NCBI RefSeq assembly: GCF_017873135.1
Contig: NZ_JAGGJV010000015.1
Span: 1 to 64,000, forward strand
Reading direction: 5' to 3'
Source of the DNA: Rhizobium herbae
GTDB lineage: Bacteria; Pseudomonadota; Alphaproteobacteria; Rhizobiales; Rhizobiaceae
Length of the DNA: 64,000 nt
How positions within the stretch are numbered: position 1 is the stretch's first letter; each line of letters begins with the position of its first letter. A program made the position numbers and the translations under genes. This document shows, piece after piece, positions 25,367 to 34,274 of this stretch. The notes beneath the pieces are model-generated. The model searched no databases. It was given only the letters and a program-made list of their open reading frames with translations, and had not been told where the DNA came from.

Positions 25367-26365
25367 ATGCGCCGCAGCTTCTTCTGCATCGACAGCCACA
25401 CCTGCGGCAATCCGGTCCGGCTCGTTGCCGGCGGCGGTCCGCTTCTTCCGCATCTTCCGATCGCCGAGCGCCGGGAACTGTTCGTGCGGGATCATGACTG
25501 GGTGCGAAAGGCTCTGATGTTCGAGCCGCGCGGCCATGACATCATGTCCGGCGCGATCATCTATCCAGCCTATCGCGAGGATTGCGACTTCGCGGTGATC
25601 TTCATCGAAGTCAGCGGATGCCTGCCCATGTGTGGTGCCGGTACGATCGGTCTCGTGACCGCGAGCATTGAGGAAGGCCTGATCACGCCGCGAGTGGAAG
25701 GCAGGCTTTCCATCGAGACCCCGGCAGGCCGCGTCGATGTCCAGTACGACAAACCCGGCGAATTCGTGGAATCGGTGCGGATGTTCAATGTGCCAAGCTA
25801 TCTTCACGCCGCAGACGTTGCCGTCGATGTCGCAGGCGTCGGTCGCCTGATCGTCGATATCGCCTATGGTGGAAATTACTACGCCGTGGTCGAGCCGCAG
25901 GCCTCTTGGCCGGGACTGGACGGCATGTCCGCCAGCGATATCGTCGATCTCAGCGTCAAATTGCGCGACGCACTCGCTAAGGTCTGCGATCCGGAACATC
26001 CGGATGACGCGAGGATCAGGGGCGTGCATCACGCTCTATGGTGCGACACGCCAACCTGCGACAAAGCCGATGGCCGTGGCGCTGTCTTCTATGGCGACAA
26101 GGCCATCGACCGGTCTCCAGGCGGAACGGGCACGTCGGCGCGCATGGCCCAGCTTCACGGCAAGGGTCGCCTGAATGTCGGCGAGACCTTCCGTCAGGAG
26201 AGCCTGATCGGCACGGTCTTTGAAGGGCGCATCGAGGAAGAGATCGATGTCGGTCTCTTCCGCGGTATCGAGCCGAGCGTCGGCGGCTGGGCCAGGATTA
26301 TCGGCCACAATACGATCTTCGTAGACGATCGGGATCCCTTGGCGCACGGTTTCCAGATCAGATAA
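25367..26365 (+). CDS. Proline racemase/hydroxyproline epimerase family protein lacking the second catalytic Cys
   Basis: A 332-residue protein of the proline racemase superfamily (4-hydroxyproline 2-epimerase, proline racemase, trans-3-hydroxyproline dehydratase). FCIDSHTCGNPVRLVAGGGP opens the first half. C89 in LPMCGAGTIG is the first catalytic Cys; the usual MCGHG His is Ala91. The second active-site Cys of SPCGTG is Gly252 here (DRSPGGTGTSAR; codon GGC at 26120-26122). True epimerases need two thiols and the dehydratases usually have Cys/Thr, so the reaction is uncertain: dehydratase, one-base lyase or inactive. Context is a betaine/hydroxyproline-type pathway. Start ATG 25367 follows GAAAGG; a long in-frame upstream extension is a shadow of the permease gene. 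Confidence 0.88.
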   Translation: MRRSFFCIDSHTCGNPVRLVAGGGPLLPHLPIAERRELFVRDHDWVRKALMFEPRGHDIMSGAIIYPAYREDCDFAVIFIEVSGCLPMCGAGTIGLVTASIEEGLITPRVEGRLSIETPAGRVDVQYDKPGEFVESVRMFNVPSYLHAADVAVDVAGVGRLIVDIAYGGNYYAVVEPQASWPGLDGMSASDIVDLSVKLRDALAKVCDPEHPDDARIRGVHHALWCDTPTCDKADGRGAVFYGDKAIDRSPGGTGTSARMAQLHGKGRLNVGETFRQESLIGTVFEGRIEEEIDVGLFRGIEPSVGGWARIIGHNTIFVDDRDPLAHGFQIR

Positions 26366-26389
26366 AGGCAGAAGCGCGGTGGAGTTGAG

Positions 26390-27391
26390 ATGAAATCGTC
26401 GGATACAGGCACGCCCGTCGATCGACTGAAGATCGGTTTCGTGCTCGCGAAATCGTTCACGCTCTCCGCCTTTGCCCTCTTCGTCGACACGCTGCGGCTG
26501 GCGAGCGACGAATTCGACAGGTCGGGCCGGGTACGGGCCGACTGGGAGGTGCTTGGCAGCACGCGGCATCTGATAACGTCCAGTTGCGGCGTCAAGGTCG
26601 CGCCGACGTCGGACTTCATCGATCCGAGCCAGTTCCAGTACATCGTCGTGGTCGGCGGCCTGCTCAACAACGGGCCCTCCGTCGACCAGGAAACGATCGA
26701 CTTCCTGAAGAAGGCATCGACAAGGAGCGTCAAGCTGATCGGTGTCTGCACCGGCTCCTTCATCCTTGCCGAAATCGGCCTGATGAAGGAGCACCGGACA
26801 TGCGTCAGCTGGTTGCACTACAATGCGTTCCGCGAGCGTTTCCCTGACCATCAAGTTCGGTCCGACCGAATCTTCAACCTCGATCGGACAAGGGGATCCT
26901 GCGCCGGCGGAAGCAGCGCTGCGGACATGGCGGCGTTGATCGTGCGACGCCACATCAGCAAGGAAGCCGAGCGCAATGCGCTCGAGGTTCTCCACATCGA
27001 AAAGGCCCGAACTGCCCTTGCCATCCAGACCCGTAAACCGCTCTCCATCGAGTGTAAGGATCCAAGGATCAGGGCCGTGCTGATCATGATGGAGCAGCAT
27101 ATCGAGGGAAGGCTGCCGATCGAGGAACTTGCCGCATCGGTCGGGCTTTCCAGGCGACAACTCGAGCGCTTGTTCATGGGCGAAACCAAGAGCTCCCCCG
27201 CCCTCGTTTACCGGCGGGTGCGGATGGAACGCGCCAAGCAACTGCTCATCAGGACCAAGGCCTCCCTAATCGAAGTCGCCCTCGAAGTCGGCTTCGAAAA
27301 CGCCTCCCACTTCTCGCGCGCCTTTTCGCAGACATTCGGAAAAAGCCCCACGAGAATGCGTGCTACGGAATTAAGCTACCGTCCGCTTTGA
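26390..27391 (+). CDS. GlxA family AraC-type transcriptional regulator
   Basis: A 333-residue regulator fusing an N-terminal DJ-1/PfpI-like class I amidotransferase fold (VCTGSFILAEIGLM near residues 120-133, with Cys at the nucleophile elbow) to a C-terminal double helix-turn-helix of AraC type (LPIEELAASVGLSRRQLERL and LIEVALEVGFENASHFSRAF). This is the architecture of CdhR, GbdR and ArgR-type regulators that control carnitine, glycine betaine and arginine catabolism. So it independently supports a quaternary-amine role for the locus. It lies 24 bp after the racemase family gene, same strand, and may be the activator of the operon or of the Rieske genes. Confidence 0.9.
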   Translation: MKSSDTGTPVDRLKIGFVLAKSFTLSAFALFVDTLRLASDEFDRSGRVRADWEVLGSTRHLITSSCGVKVAPTSDFIDPSQFQYIVVVGGLLNNGPSVDQETIDFLKKASTRSVKLIGVCTGSFILAEIGLMKEHRTCVSWLHYNAFRERFPDHQVRSDRIFNLDRTRGSCAGGSSAADMAALIVRRHISKEAERNALEVLHIEKARTALAIQTRKPLSIECKDPRIRAVLIMMEQHIEGRLPIEELAASVGLSRRQLERLFMGETKSSPALVYRRVRMERAKQLLIRTKASLIEVALEVGFENASHFSRAFSQTFGKSPTRMRATELSYRPL

Positions 27392-27795
27392 GAATTCTAC
27401 GCGATGCAGCGATGTAGTCCCCGAGTGTAAGCAATATCGACCGCCTTGAGCCGAATCGAACCATCGACACGCGGTCCGTTCACACTAAGTCATTGGAAAT
27501 ATGTGCTTTGTGGAATGTAGGGCGTCCGTCGCGGCATAAGACCATACCATGGAACTATTTGACATTTGAGGAGGCGCAGACCCGATACTGTCGCTCCATT
27601 CCGTGCTGCTCCATAGAAATGGAGGTTGCCCTTAGATCGAGTCGAGAGACGACCGGAACCCGGCCGCTGCGACACCGGCCAGGTTTAACGGCCTTCGGTC
27701 GGGACGCTCAACCAGAAATCTTTCGAGGGCGCGAAAGCCTATTGAGTACCCTAGCGTTGGAGACCGTGCGACACCTAGTGGTCTAGGAAGATGAG
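27392..27795. other. 404-bp intergenic stretch, no gene supported
   Basis: The sequence between the glxA-type regulator and the small reading frame at 27796 has mixed base composition and no open frame with credible codon use or ribosome site. One plus-strand frame of 97 codons (27493-27786) is Arg/Thr/Pro-rich and looks random. It marks the right boundary of the betaine-type regulon. Confidence 0.5.
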
Positions 27796-28008
27796 ATGCC
27801 CCATTTCGTATTCGGCAGCCTGACGGATCACCACGAGGAAAAAGTCCGCACGGCCGCGCAGGTTGCTATCTCTGCTCGCGGCTGCTGGTTCGGTGATGCC
27901 ATTCCCTTTCTCGCGGCCAATCTCACTGACTGGCGGGCCACGGAAATCCTGCGCAGGAACAGCCGTGTATTTGGCGATGGCGCGATGCTGAGGGCGAGCG
28001 GCCTCTAG
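27796..28008 (+). CDS. Small hypothetical protein (70 aa)
   Basis: An open frame with the ribosome-site-like AGGAAGATGAG directly before its ATG encodes 70 residues starting MPHFVFGSLTDHHEEKVRTA. The composition is globular, neither strongly charged nor hydrophobic. I do not recognise the family. It is followed after about 35 bp by a terminator-like hairpin, which mildly supports its being transcribed. Confidence 0.4.
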   Translation: MPHFVFGSLTDHHEEKVRTAAQVAISARGCWFGDAIPFLAANLTDWRATEILRRNSRVFGDGAMLRASGL

Positions 28009-28043
28009 GAGAACGCTCTGTGGGCTATGGCTCCCGAAAGGTG

Positions 28044-28066
28044 GAGGCCCGGTATCGTCGGGCCTC
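28044..28066. terminator. Terminator-like hairpin
   Basis: GAGGCCCG (28044-28051) and CGGGCCTC (28059-28066) form a perfect 8-bp stem with a 7-nt loop, followed by TACATTAG. It lies 36 bp after the small 70-residue frame and 200 bp before the fic gene; it probably insulates the two. Confidence 0.5.
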
Positions 28067-28265
28067 TACATTAGGGATACGCATTGCCGACATTCGTTTT
28101 GGAATCGATCTGTGGACGAACGTGCTGACAGACAGATGACATCAGGGATTCGTCCTCGCGTGAATATATTTCACAAGTTTTGCCAACGGTGATAGGTTTT
28201 CGCTGACGGTGACGGTTTCCCGCAACGGGGTCTAGATCCGGTGATCCAATTTCGCGAGATGACCT

Positions 28266-29810
28266 ATGGGTGAATGGCCTGCGCAGGGCGTGGTTGACTT
28301 TCACGGAAGACCCTTGCCTGAGCGAGGCGAGCCGGCCGGATATGCTGCGATCATTGCGGCATTTGACCTAATCGTACCCCCGCCGTCGCGGATGGCCGCG
28401 ATCTCGGAGCGGCATCACCCCAGATCGACCGAAGCGTGGCTCATGCTCACGCCTCGCCATCGTCCGGAGCCGGCCCTGGTCTCTCAGCTGGTCTTTGCCT
28501 TCAAATATGAAGGCATCGACCTTCAGGTACTGGCCGCACTTTTTCGAGCAGCTCACCCTGAGGCGATCGAGGCGATTATCCGGATGACTCCAACCGGCGC
28601 CTTTGCGCGACGGATCTGGTTTCTGTACGAATGGCTGACGGGGATCCAGCTCGATATTCCAGATCCCGGCAAAGTGCGAATGGTCCCGGTTCTCAACCCG
28701 GATCAGCAATATGGTCTGGCGGAGGGCGATCCATCGCCTCGGCACAAGGTCCTGAACAACCTTCCCGGCACTGCAGATTTCTGTCCGCTCGTTCGAAAGA
28801 CAGAGGCTCTTGCCGCATTCTCGCAGAAGGCGCTTGGCGTGCGGGCGCGCGAGGCGATGGGCCGGGTCCGACCCGATCTGATAGCGCGCGCCGCAGCGTT
28901 CATCTTGCTCAACGATTCGAAGTCATCGTTTGCTATTGAAGGGGAGCGGCCGTCTGGGCAAAGAGCGGCGCGTTGGGGACAGGCTATTTCGCAGGCAGGC
29001 GTGAGAGCGCTCAGTGTCGAGGAGTTCGATCGTCTTCAGCGGATCGTCATCGGCGATGCTCGTTTCGTGCGTCTCGGGCTCCGAGATGAGGGCGGTTTCG
29101 TCGGAGTTCATGACCGCGACACCAACATGCCCATTCCCGATCACATCAGCGCGAGACATGAGGACCTCGAAAGCTTGATCGGCGGTCTCATCGCCTATTC
29201 CGATCGCGCGACACGAGGAGCGATGGATCCGGTCGTGGCTGCAGCTTGCCTGGCGTTCGGCTTCGTCTACATCCACCCGTATGTCGATGGGAACGGCCGC
29301 CTTCACCGCTGGCTGATCCATCATGCTCTCGCGACAGCATCCTATAGCCCGCCTGGTCTCGTGTTTCCCGTCAGCGCAGCAATCCTGCGAAACATAGACC
29401 AGTACAGGGCTGTGCTGGAATCCTGGTCTGGGCCTTTGTTGCCTTTCATCGAATGGCGCCCCACCGCTGCTGGTAACGTTGAAGTGCTGAACGACACCGC
29501 TTCGTTCTACCGGTACTTCGACGCGACTGAGCATGCCGCCTTCCTCTACGATTGCGTCGAACAGACCGTGGATCATGATCTGCCGCAGGAAGTCCGGTTC
29601 CTCCAAGCCTTTGATCTTTTCGCGACTGGTGTTCAGGAGGTCGTCGACATGCCTATGGCCCAAGCCGAGTTGCTGCACAAATTTCTCGACCAAAATCGTG
29701 GTCGCCTGTCGCAGCGGGCGCGCACAAAGGAGTTCGCTGCACTCAACGATACGGAGGTTGAGCAGATCGAGGCGCTCTACGCCGGCACATTCGATCAACC
29801 TGCCCAATGA
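28266..29810 (+). CDS. fic: Fic family AMP-transferase-type protein with N-terminal self-inhibitory motif
   Basis: A 514-residue protein with a Fic core HPYVDGNGRLHRW near residues 336-348, matching the catalytic HxFx(D/E)GNGRxxR except that Phe is Tyr and Arg is spaced by two residues. Residues about 218-224 contain S-x-x-x-E-G (SFAIEGE), the class II inhibitory helix that blocks ATP gamma-phosphate binding. The N-terminal ~200 residues and C-terminal ~100 residues are not recognised; the length is above the ~370-residue Fic/DOC norm. It may adenylylate or otherwise modify a protein. It lies upstream of a protein with a HEPN-type motif, suggesting a two-gene stress or conflict module. Start ATG 28266 with no strong ribosome site. 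Confidence 0.88.
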   Translation: MGEWPAQGVVDFHGRPLPERGEPAGYAAIIAAFDLIVPPPSRMAAISERHHPRSTEAWLMLTPRHRPEPALVSQLVFAFKYEGIDLQVLAALFRAAHPEAIEAIIRMTPTGAFARRIWFLYEWLTGIQLDIPDPGKVRMVPVLNPDQQYGLAEGDPSPRHKVLNNLPGTADFCPLVRKTEALAAFSQKALGVRAREAMGRVRPDLIARAAAFILLNDSKSSFAIEGERPSGQRAARWGQAISQAGVRALSVEEFDRLQRIVIGDARFVRLGLRDEGGFVGVHDRDTNMPIPDHISARHEDLESLIGGLIAYSDRATRGAMDPVVAAACLAFGFVYIHPYVDGNGRLHRWLIHHALATASYSPPGLVFPVSAAILRNIDQYRAVLESWSGPLLPFIEWRPTAAGNVEVLNDTASFYRYFDATEHAAFLYDCVEQTVDHDLPQEVRFLQAFDLFATGVQEVVDMPMAQAELLHKFLDQNRGRLSQRARTKEFAALNDTEVEQIEALYAGTFDQPAQ

Positions 29811-29961
29811 TACCAACATTTCGATGGCTCCGGAGCATTGGGACCGGATCCAGCCAATCTGGTCTGTTCCGACAGACTGATTGCTCGCCGACCCACCCCT
29901 TTGGCATATCGTGGGAAAACTATGCTCCTTGAAATGTAACCTTATTGATGAAGTGGTTCGG

Positions 29962-30705
29962 ATGGCATCAACGACAGCAATTCCAGTAAGCGGCGCACGC
30001 ATGGGCGTTTCGCAAAGCTTTTACTTCAGCATTGCTGAACGCTCCTACCTTGACTTTCTCGAGAAACGGAAGGCGCGCGACGAGGCGCAGAAGGTCCTCG
30101 ATGGAACAGTTGGGGAAGAAATTGACGAAGAAGAACGCCACGAGCGAGAATACCCGTATGACCTCGCGAATGGGGAAGCAAGTACCGCGGCTGTAACAAC
30201 CATTGTGTTCTGCGGCATGTGTCTCGAAGCGGCCATCTATGATTTCGCCGCGTGGCATCTGGATGACAATTATGTCAAGACCTATCTCGACAAGCTCGAC
30301 CTGGTCGCGAAGTGGATGGTCATCCCGAAACTGGTCGCCCAGCAAGAGATACCTGCTGGCTTCGCGACGCACGACCATCTGCGAACACTTGTGGTGCTGA
30401 GGAATTCCCTTGTCCACTACAGATCAGTGCCAATGCCTTTCGATGAAGCCGACAAGCTGAAGAAGTGGACGGCGCTTAATCAGAAGGAGGAGGCGATCCA
30501 GGACGGATGCGCTCGGGCGATCAAGGCTGTCATTTTCTTGTCCCTCGACATGGATCACATCTTCTCCAGTCATGGCGTCTTCAATCCGCTTCCCTCGTTT
30601 CGCGAACCCTCCAAGTATGGGACACGGACCCCCCGCTCGCATGAGGTGGAAAAGCTTGTCGTAGAATGTCGTGAGATCCTGGCCCGGTCGCGGAGCAGTG
30701 CTTGA
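29962..30705 (+). CDS. Hypothetical protein with HEPN-like RxxxxH motif
   Basis: A 247-residue protein, largely helical with a charged early segment (KRKARDEAQKVLDGTVGEEI). Near residues 147-152 it has LRNSLVHYRS, an R-N-x-x-x-H arrangement as in the Rx4-6H catalytic/ligand motif of HEPN RNases. It follows a helix-rich region with TIVFCGMCLEAAIYDFAAWH, a pattern of HEPN/pEK-type proteins that begin with a helix and end with RN-x-H. ATG 29962 is preferred over 29881 because the intervening residues look unconserved, but the ribosome site is weak. It lies about 150 bp after fic. Function is not established; toxin or abortive-infection-like are possibilities. Confidence 0.55.
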   Translation: MASTTAIPVSGARMGVSQSFYFSIAERSYLDFLEKRKARDEAQKVLDGTVGEEIDEEERHEREYPYDLANGEASTAAVTTIVFCGMCLEAAIYDFAAWHLDDNYVKTYLDKLDLVAKWMVIPKLVAQQEIPAGFATHDHLRTLVVLRNSLVHYRSVPMPFDEADKLKKWTALNQKEEAIQDGCARAIKAVIFLSLDMDHIFSSHGVFNPLPSFREPSKYGTRTPRSHEVEKLVVECREILARSRSSA

Positions 30706-30741
30706 AACCTCCGGCGCCACCAACCGAACCAGGCGACAGCA

Positions 30742-30982
30742 AAATGCAGAACTTGGAGAGGCGTTGACATCAGACATTCCGGGAAGCCCGAGATCTGAAA
30801 CTAGAACATCGACGCGCCCAAGTTCGAGCAGCGGGAGGGCTCTCCTCCACCGATCCGGCTTCCAGCACCTCGCAGCCGAGTTCCGTCAGCATGTCGGCCT
30901 CTAACACCCGGATAAGCTCGTTATCCTGCACTAGAAGGACCCGTCGTTTCCGGCCGATGCCCGCCGAAAGTTTCGAAGACAC
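30742..30982 (-). pseudogene. Response-regulator receiver domain relic (frameshifted)
   Basis: Minus-strand frame from 30982: RKRRVLLVQDNELIRVLEAD then MLTELGCEVLEAGSVEE is the start of a CheY-like receiver. The coding sense then shifts by one frame and continues as ALPLLELGRVDVLVSDLGLP then GMSDVNAS, which contains the phosphoacceptor Asp environment (SDLGLPGM). After that it decays. So a frameshift near 30845 and C-terminal loss have killed it. The kinase partner is not seen. Confidence 0.7.
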
Positions 30983-31059
30983 GGCGGCGGCCCTGGTGGA
31001 GTAGCCGGAGCCAGCCCACCATCAGACTCACAAAGCGCTATTTCCTGACGCTTGGTAGC

Positions 31060-31240
31060 TGCCTGTGCGCGCACTCGATCGCCTGCTCGTCTTCGATAAA
31101 GGCAAGATCGTCGAGGAGGGCCCCCCAAGCCCCCGTTCGCCGTAACAACGATATCTACCGCCGGCTGCTCGAACGGCAGGCCCTAGACGTGACGCAAGGC
31201 TTGGCGGTTCAAAACCGTCCGGTTTCGTCCGTTCAATCTG
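31060..31240 (+). pseudogene. C-terminal relic of an ABC exporter ATPase
   Basis: Plus-strand LDRLLVFDKGKIVEEG followed, in a second frame, by RNNDIYRRLLERQALDVTQG is the end of an ABC exporter nucleotide-binding domain (the LDRI-V-x-D-x-G-x-I-x-E-x-G, then IYxxLxxxQ pattern). The two parts are out of frame and no Walker motifs are present. It is adjacent to the receiver-domain relic, indicating a region of old rearrangement. Confidence 0.6.
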
Positions 31241-31310
31241 CGCCGTAGCGAAGAGGGCGGGCTGAAGCTCTTGAACGGATACGAACCATCGACCCGTCGC
31301 CGACCGTTGA

Positions 31311-31342
31311 ATATCCATGATATTGTCCTTTATCATGGATAT
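31311..31342. promoter_or_regulatory. Perfect 12-bp inverted repeat ATATCCATGATA
   Basis: ATATCCATGATA (31311-31322) is mirrored by TATCATGGATAT (31331-31342) across 8 nt. It sits between the ABC relic and the 3' end of the araC-type gene, and lies within a short AT-rich island. It looks like an operator whose gene has been lost, rather than a GC-rich terminator. Confidence 0.5.
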
Positions 31343-31429
31343 AGAGATGGTGCCGATTGCGGCGCAGATATCGCTCAAGGCTAAAACTGCTTCAGGAATT
31401 TGTGTCTCAGAGACGAGATGCCCCTAAGC

Positions 31430-32314
31430 CTACTTCGAACCCTTTTCGGCGATCGCTTTCACCAACACGGCGTCACGACGTGGAGGCTCGCCAAAAAGGC
31501 GCTTGTATTCCCTGCTGAATTGCGACGTGCTCTTATAGCCGACGGCGAACGACACAGAAGCCGCATCGGCTTCCTTCGAAACCATGCGGCGGCGGGCTTC
31601 CTGCAGCCGGATGTGCTTTTGATATTGCAGCGGACTTACAGCCGTCACCGCCTTGAAGCGCCGGTGAAAGACGGACTCGCTCATACCAGCTACGGCAGCC
31701 ATGTCCTCAATGCTGAGTTGCTCCGTATAATGCTCACGGATCCACGCCATGGCCTGCCGAATATGAGATAATCGGGAATCGACGCCCGCGATCTGGCGCA
31801 GCATCTCGGCGTGCGGGCTCAACATCAGCCGAAACATCAGTTCATGCTCCAAATGGAGTGCCATGACAGGGATTTCCTTTGGGCGCTCATACATTGCCAG
31901 CAGTCTTTGCCAAGCGCCGATCAGCTCGGCATTGGCCATGCTGAAGGCGAAGCCCGGCTGCATCTGAAGCTCCGGGGTCTCGGACAGGTAGAGCACCACG
32001 TTCATGATCACTGCTGGATCGAGATCGAGGTTGATCGCCAAGAACGGCTTGTCCGGCGATGCCTCTATGATCTGACCCATCGCAGTGATTTCCGCAGCGA
32101 CGACCATGGTCTGTCCGGGGCCGTACTCGAACACCTGATCGCCGATAAACGTCCGCTTGGTTCCCTGCAGCACGATGAACGCCATCGGGTTGTAAACCAA
32201 GGCATTCAATTCGGTCGGCTCCGTGATGCTAAAGATACTCAATCGCGACATGCCGGGATGTTTGACACCAGCATGACGGGTCGCCAGAGCGCGGATTTCA
32301 TCGAGTTTGTCCAT
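31430..32314 (-). CDS. AraC family transcriptional regulator
   Basis: A 294-residue AraC regulator with an N-terminal AraC_N/cupin-like effector domain (YNPMAFIVLQGTKRTFIGDQ) and a C-terminal double helix-turn-helix (LSIEDMAAVAGMSESVFHRR and VSFAVGYKSTSQFSREYKRL). Its gene diverges from an aldo/keto reductase gene 130 bp away, with TTGCCTGA/TCAGGCAA half-sites in the gap. It most likely controls that reductase and the small SnoaL/LEH-like protein. Confidence 0.9.
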   Translation of the reverse strand: MDKLDEIRALATRHAGVKHPGMSRLSIFSITEPTELNALVYNPMAFIVLQGTKRTFIGDQVFEYGPGQTMVVAAEITAMGQIIEASPDKPFLAINLDLDPAVIMNVVLYLSETPELQMQPGFAFSMANAELIGAWQRLLAMYERPKEIPVMALHLEHELMFRLMLSPHAEMLRQIAGVDSRLSHIRQAMAWIREHYTEQLSIEDMAAVAGMSESVFHRRFKAVTAVSPLQYQKHIRLQEARRRMVSKEADAASVSFAVGYKSTSQFSREYKRLFGEPPRRDAVLVKAIAEKGSK

Positions 32315-32331
32315 GTCTCATCAGAGGCCAA

Positions 32332-33407
<1,076 letters not shown>

Positions 33408-33468
33408 TGCCGGACAACAACAGACTGATCGATAACCGACAGCCCATACTCAAAAAAGGATTATTGAA

Positions 33469-33855
33469 ATGCCTACCCCGCTAGAGATCGTATCTGAGTT
33501 TTGCAACAGCTTCGTCGAGGATGGCGGTAGGCCTGCCATCAGGCGGTGGTTCACACCACAGACGGTTTGGACCAATGTCGGGATTTCATCCACGACCGGC
33601 ATCGATGAAGCCATCGGGATGATCGACGAGCTTGAAAAATCCATGGGTATCGCGACGGTTCACATTGAGATGCTCGCCATCGCAGCGGATGGCAACCGGG
33701 TCCTCACAGAGCGGCTGGATATTTTTGAGCGCGCTGACGGGAGCGAGATCGGCCGGGTGACCCTGATGGGCATCTACGAAATCGAAGGTGATCGTATCGT
33801 TGCCTGGCGCGATTACGTGGACGTCAACGCCATCTCAAAACTCGCTGCGGGCTGA
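33469..33855 (+). CDS. Limonene-epoxide hydrolase-like/SnoaL-like small protein
   Basis: A 128-residue cystatin-like alpha+beta barrel protein of the NTF2/LEH family. VWTNVGISSTTGIDEAIGMI and VLTERLDIFERADGSEIGRV, with MGIYEIEGDRIVAWRDYVDV at the end, are characteristic of the limonene-1,2-epoxide hydrolase catalytic domain (R-x-D acidic site). It follows the aldo/keto reductase on the same strand and AAAAGGATTATTGAA precedes the ATG. Function within the pair is unknown. Confidence 0.8.
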   Translation: MPTPLEIVSEFCNSFVEDGGRPAIRRWFTPQTVWTNVGISSTTGIDEAIGMIDELEKSMGIATVHIEMLAIAADGNRVLTERLDIFERADGSEIGRVTLMGIYEIEGDRIVAWRDYVDVNAISKLAAG

Positions 33856-33996
33856 CGGGTCGATCGTCTCCCGCTTCACCCACAGATGCCCGCGTCGCCA
33901 CGCTCGTATATGCTCGGCATCTGGGGCTGCGAATGCCGCACGGCAAGCTTCAGACGCGGCCCAGTCGATGATCGTGACGGCCTGAAATCTGGCCAT
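33835..33996 (-). CDS. Small minus-strand frame (53 aa), possible gene fragment
   Basis: From ATG 33996 to a TGA at 33835-33837 the minus strand encodes MARFQAVTIIDWAASEACRA and continues with FAAPDAEHIRAWRRGHLWVK. Codon choice is like that of the host genes, and it overlaps the 3' end of the LEH-like gene by 21 bp. I do not recognise a family with certainty. It may be a remnant of a longer gene, because the plus strand just beyond it carries an MFS relic. Confidence 0.35.
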   Translation of the reverse strand: MARFQAVTIIDWAASEACRAAFAAPDAEHIRAWRRGHLWVKRETIDPSARSEF

Positions 33997-34138
33997 CGCC
34001 GGCGGCGGTATTCTCGGTGGTTTGCTGCTCGACTACTTCGACATCGGCTAGCTGCCATCGTCTATCTTGGCTTTTGTAACGCCCGCCGTCGTATCTGCAC
34101 TTGCCGCAAAGTGTTCGGGCTTACCGCCGTACCGATGA
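33986..34138 (+). pseudogene. C-terminal relic of an MFS transporter
   Basis: The plus-strand frame NLAIAGGGILGGLLLDYFDI is the glycine-rich transmembrane helix 11 of arabinose-efflux-type MFS permeases. It is followed by an in-frame TAG (34049-34051) and then LPSSILAFVTPAVVSALAAK, which is the last helix and tail. No N-terminal two-thirds are present. The combination of internal stop and truncation marks a dead gene. Confidence 0.6.
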
Positions 34139-34274
34139 ATGTCGGACATCCGTCATGGGGCAAAAGCATGTCGATAGACCAGACGCCCTGATGGGTTATG
34201 AACCTGTCCCGCCCCCTTTTCTCGACTCGACTCAAATCCCTCGGAATGCTTCATTATCGCTCGGAGAACTGAGC

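Noticed and set aside
27493-27786. 97-codon plus-strand frame
   Set aside because: No ribosome site and a random, Arg/Thr-rich composition; not similar to any family I recognise.
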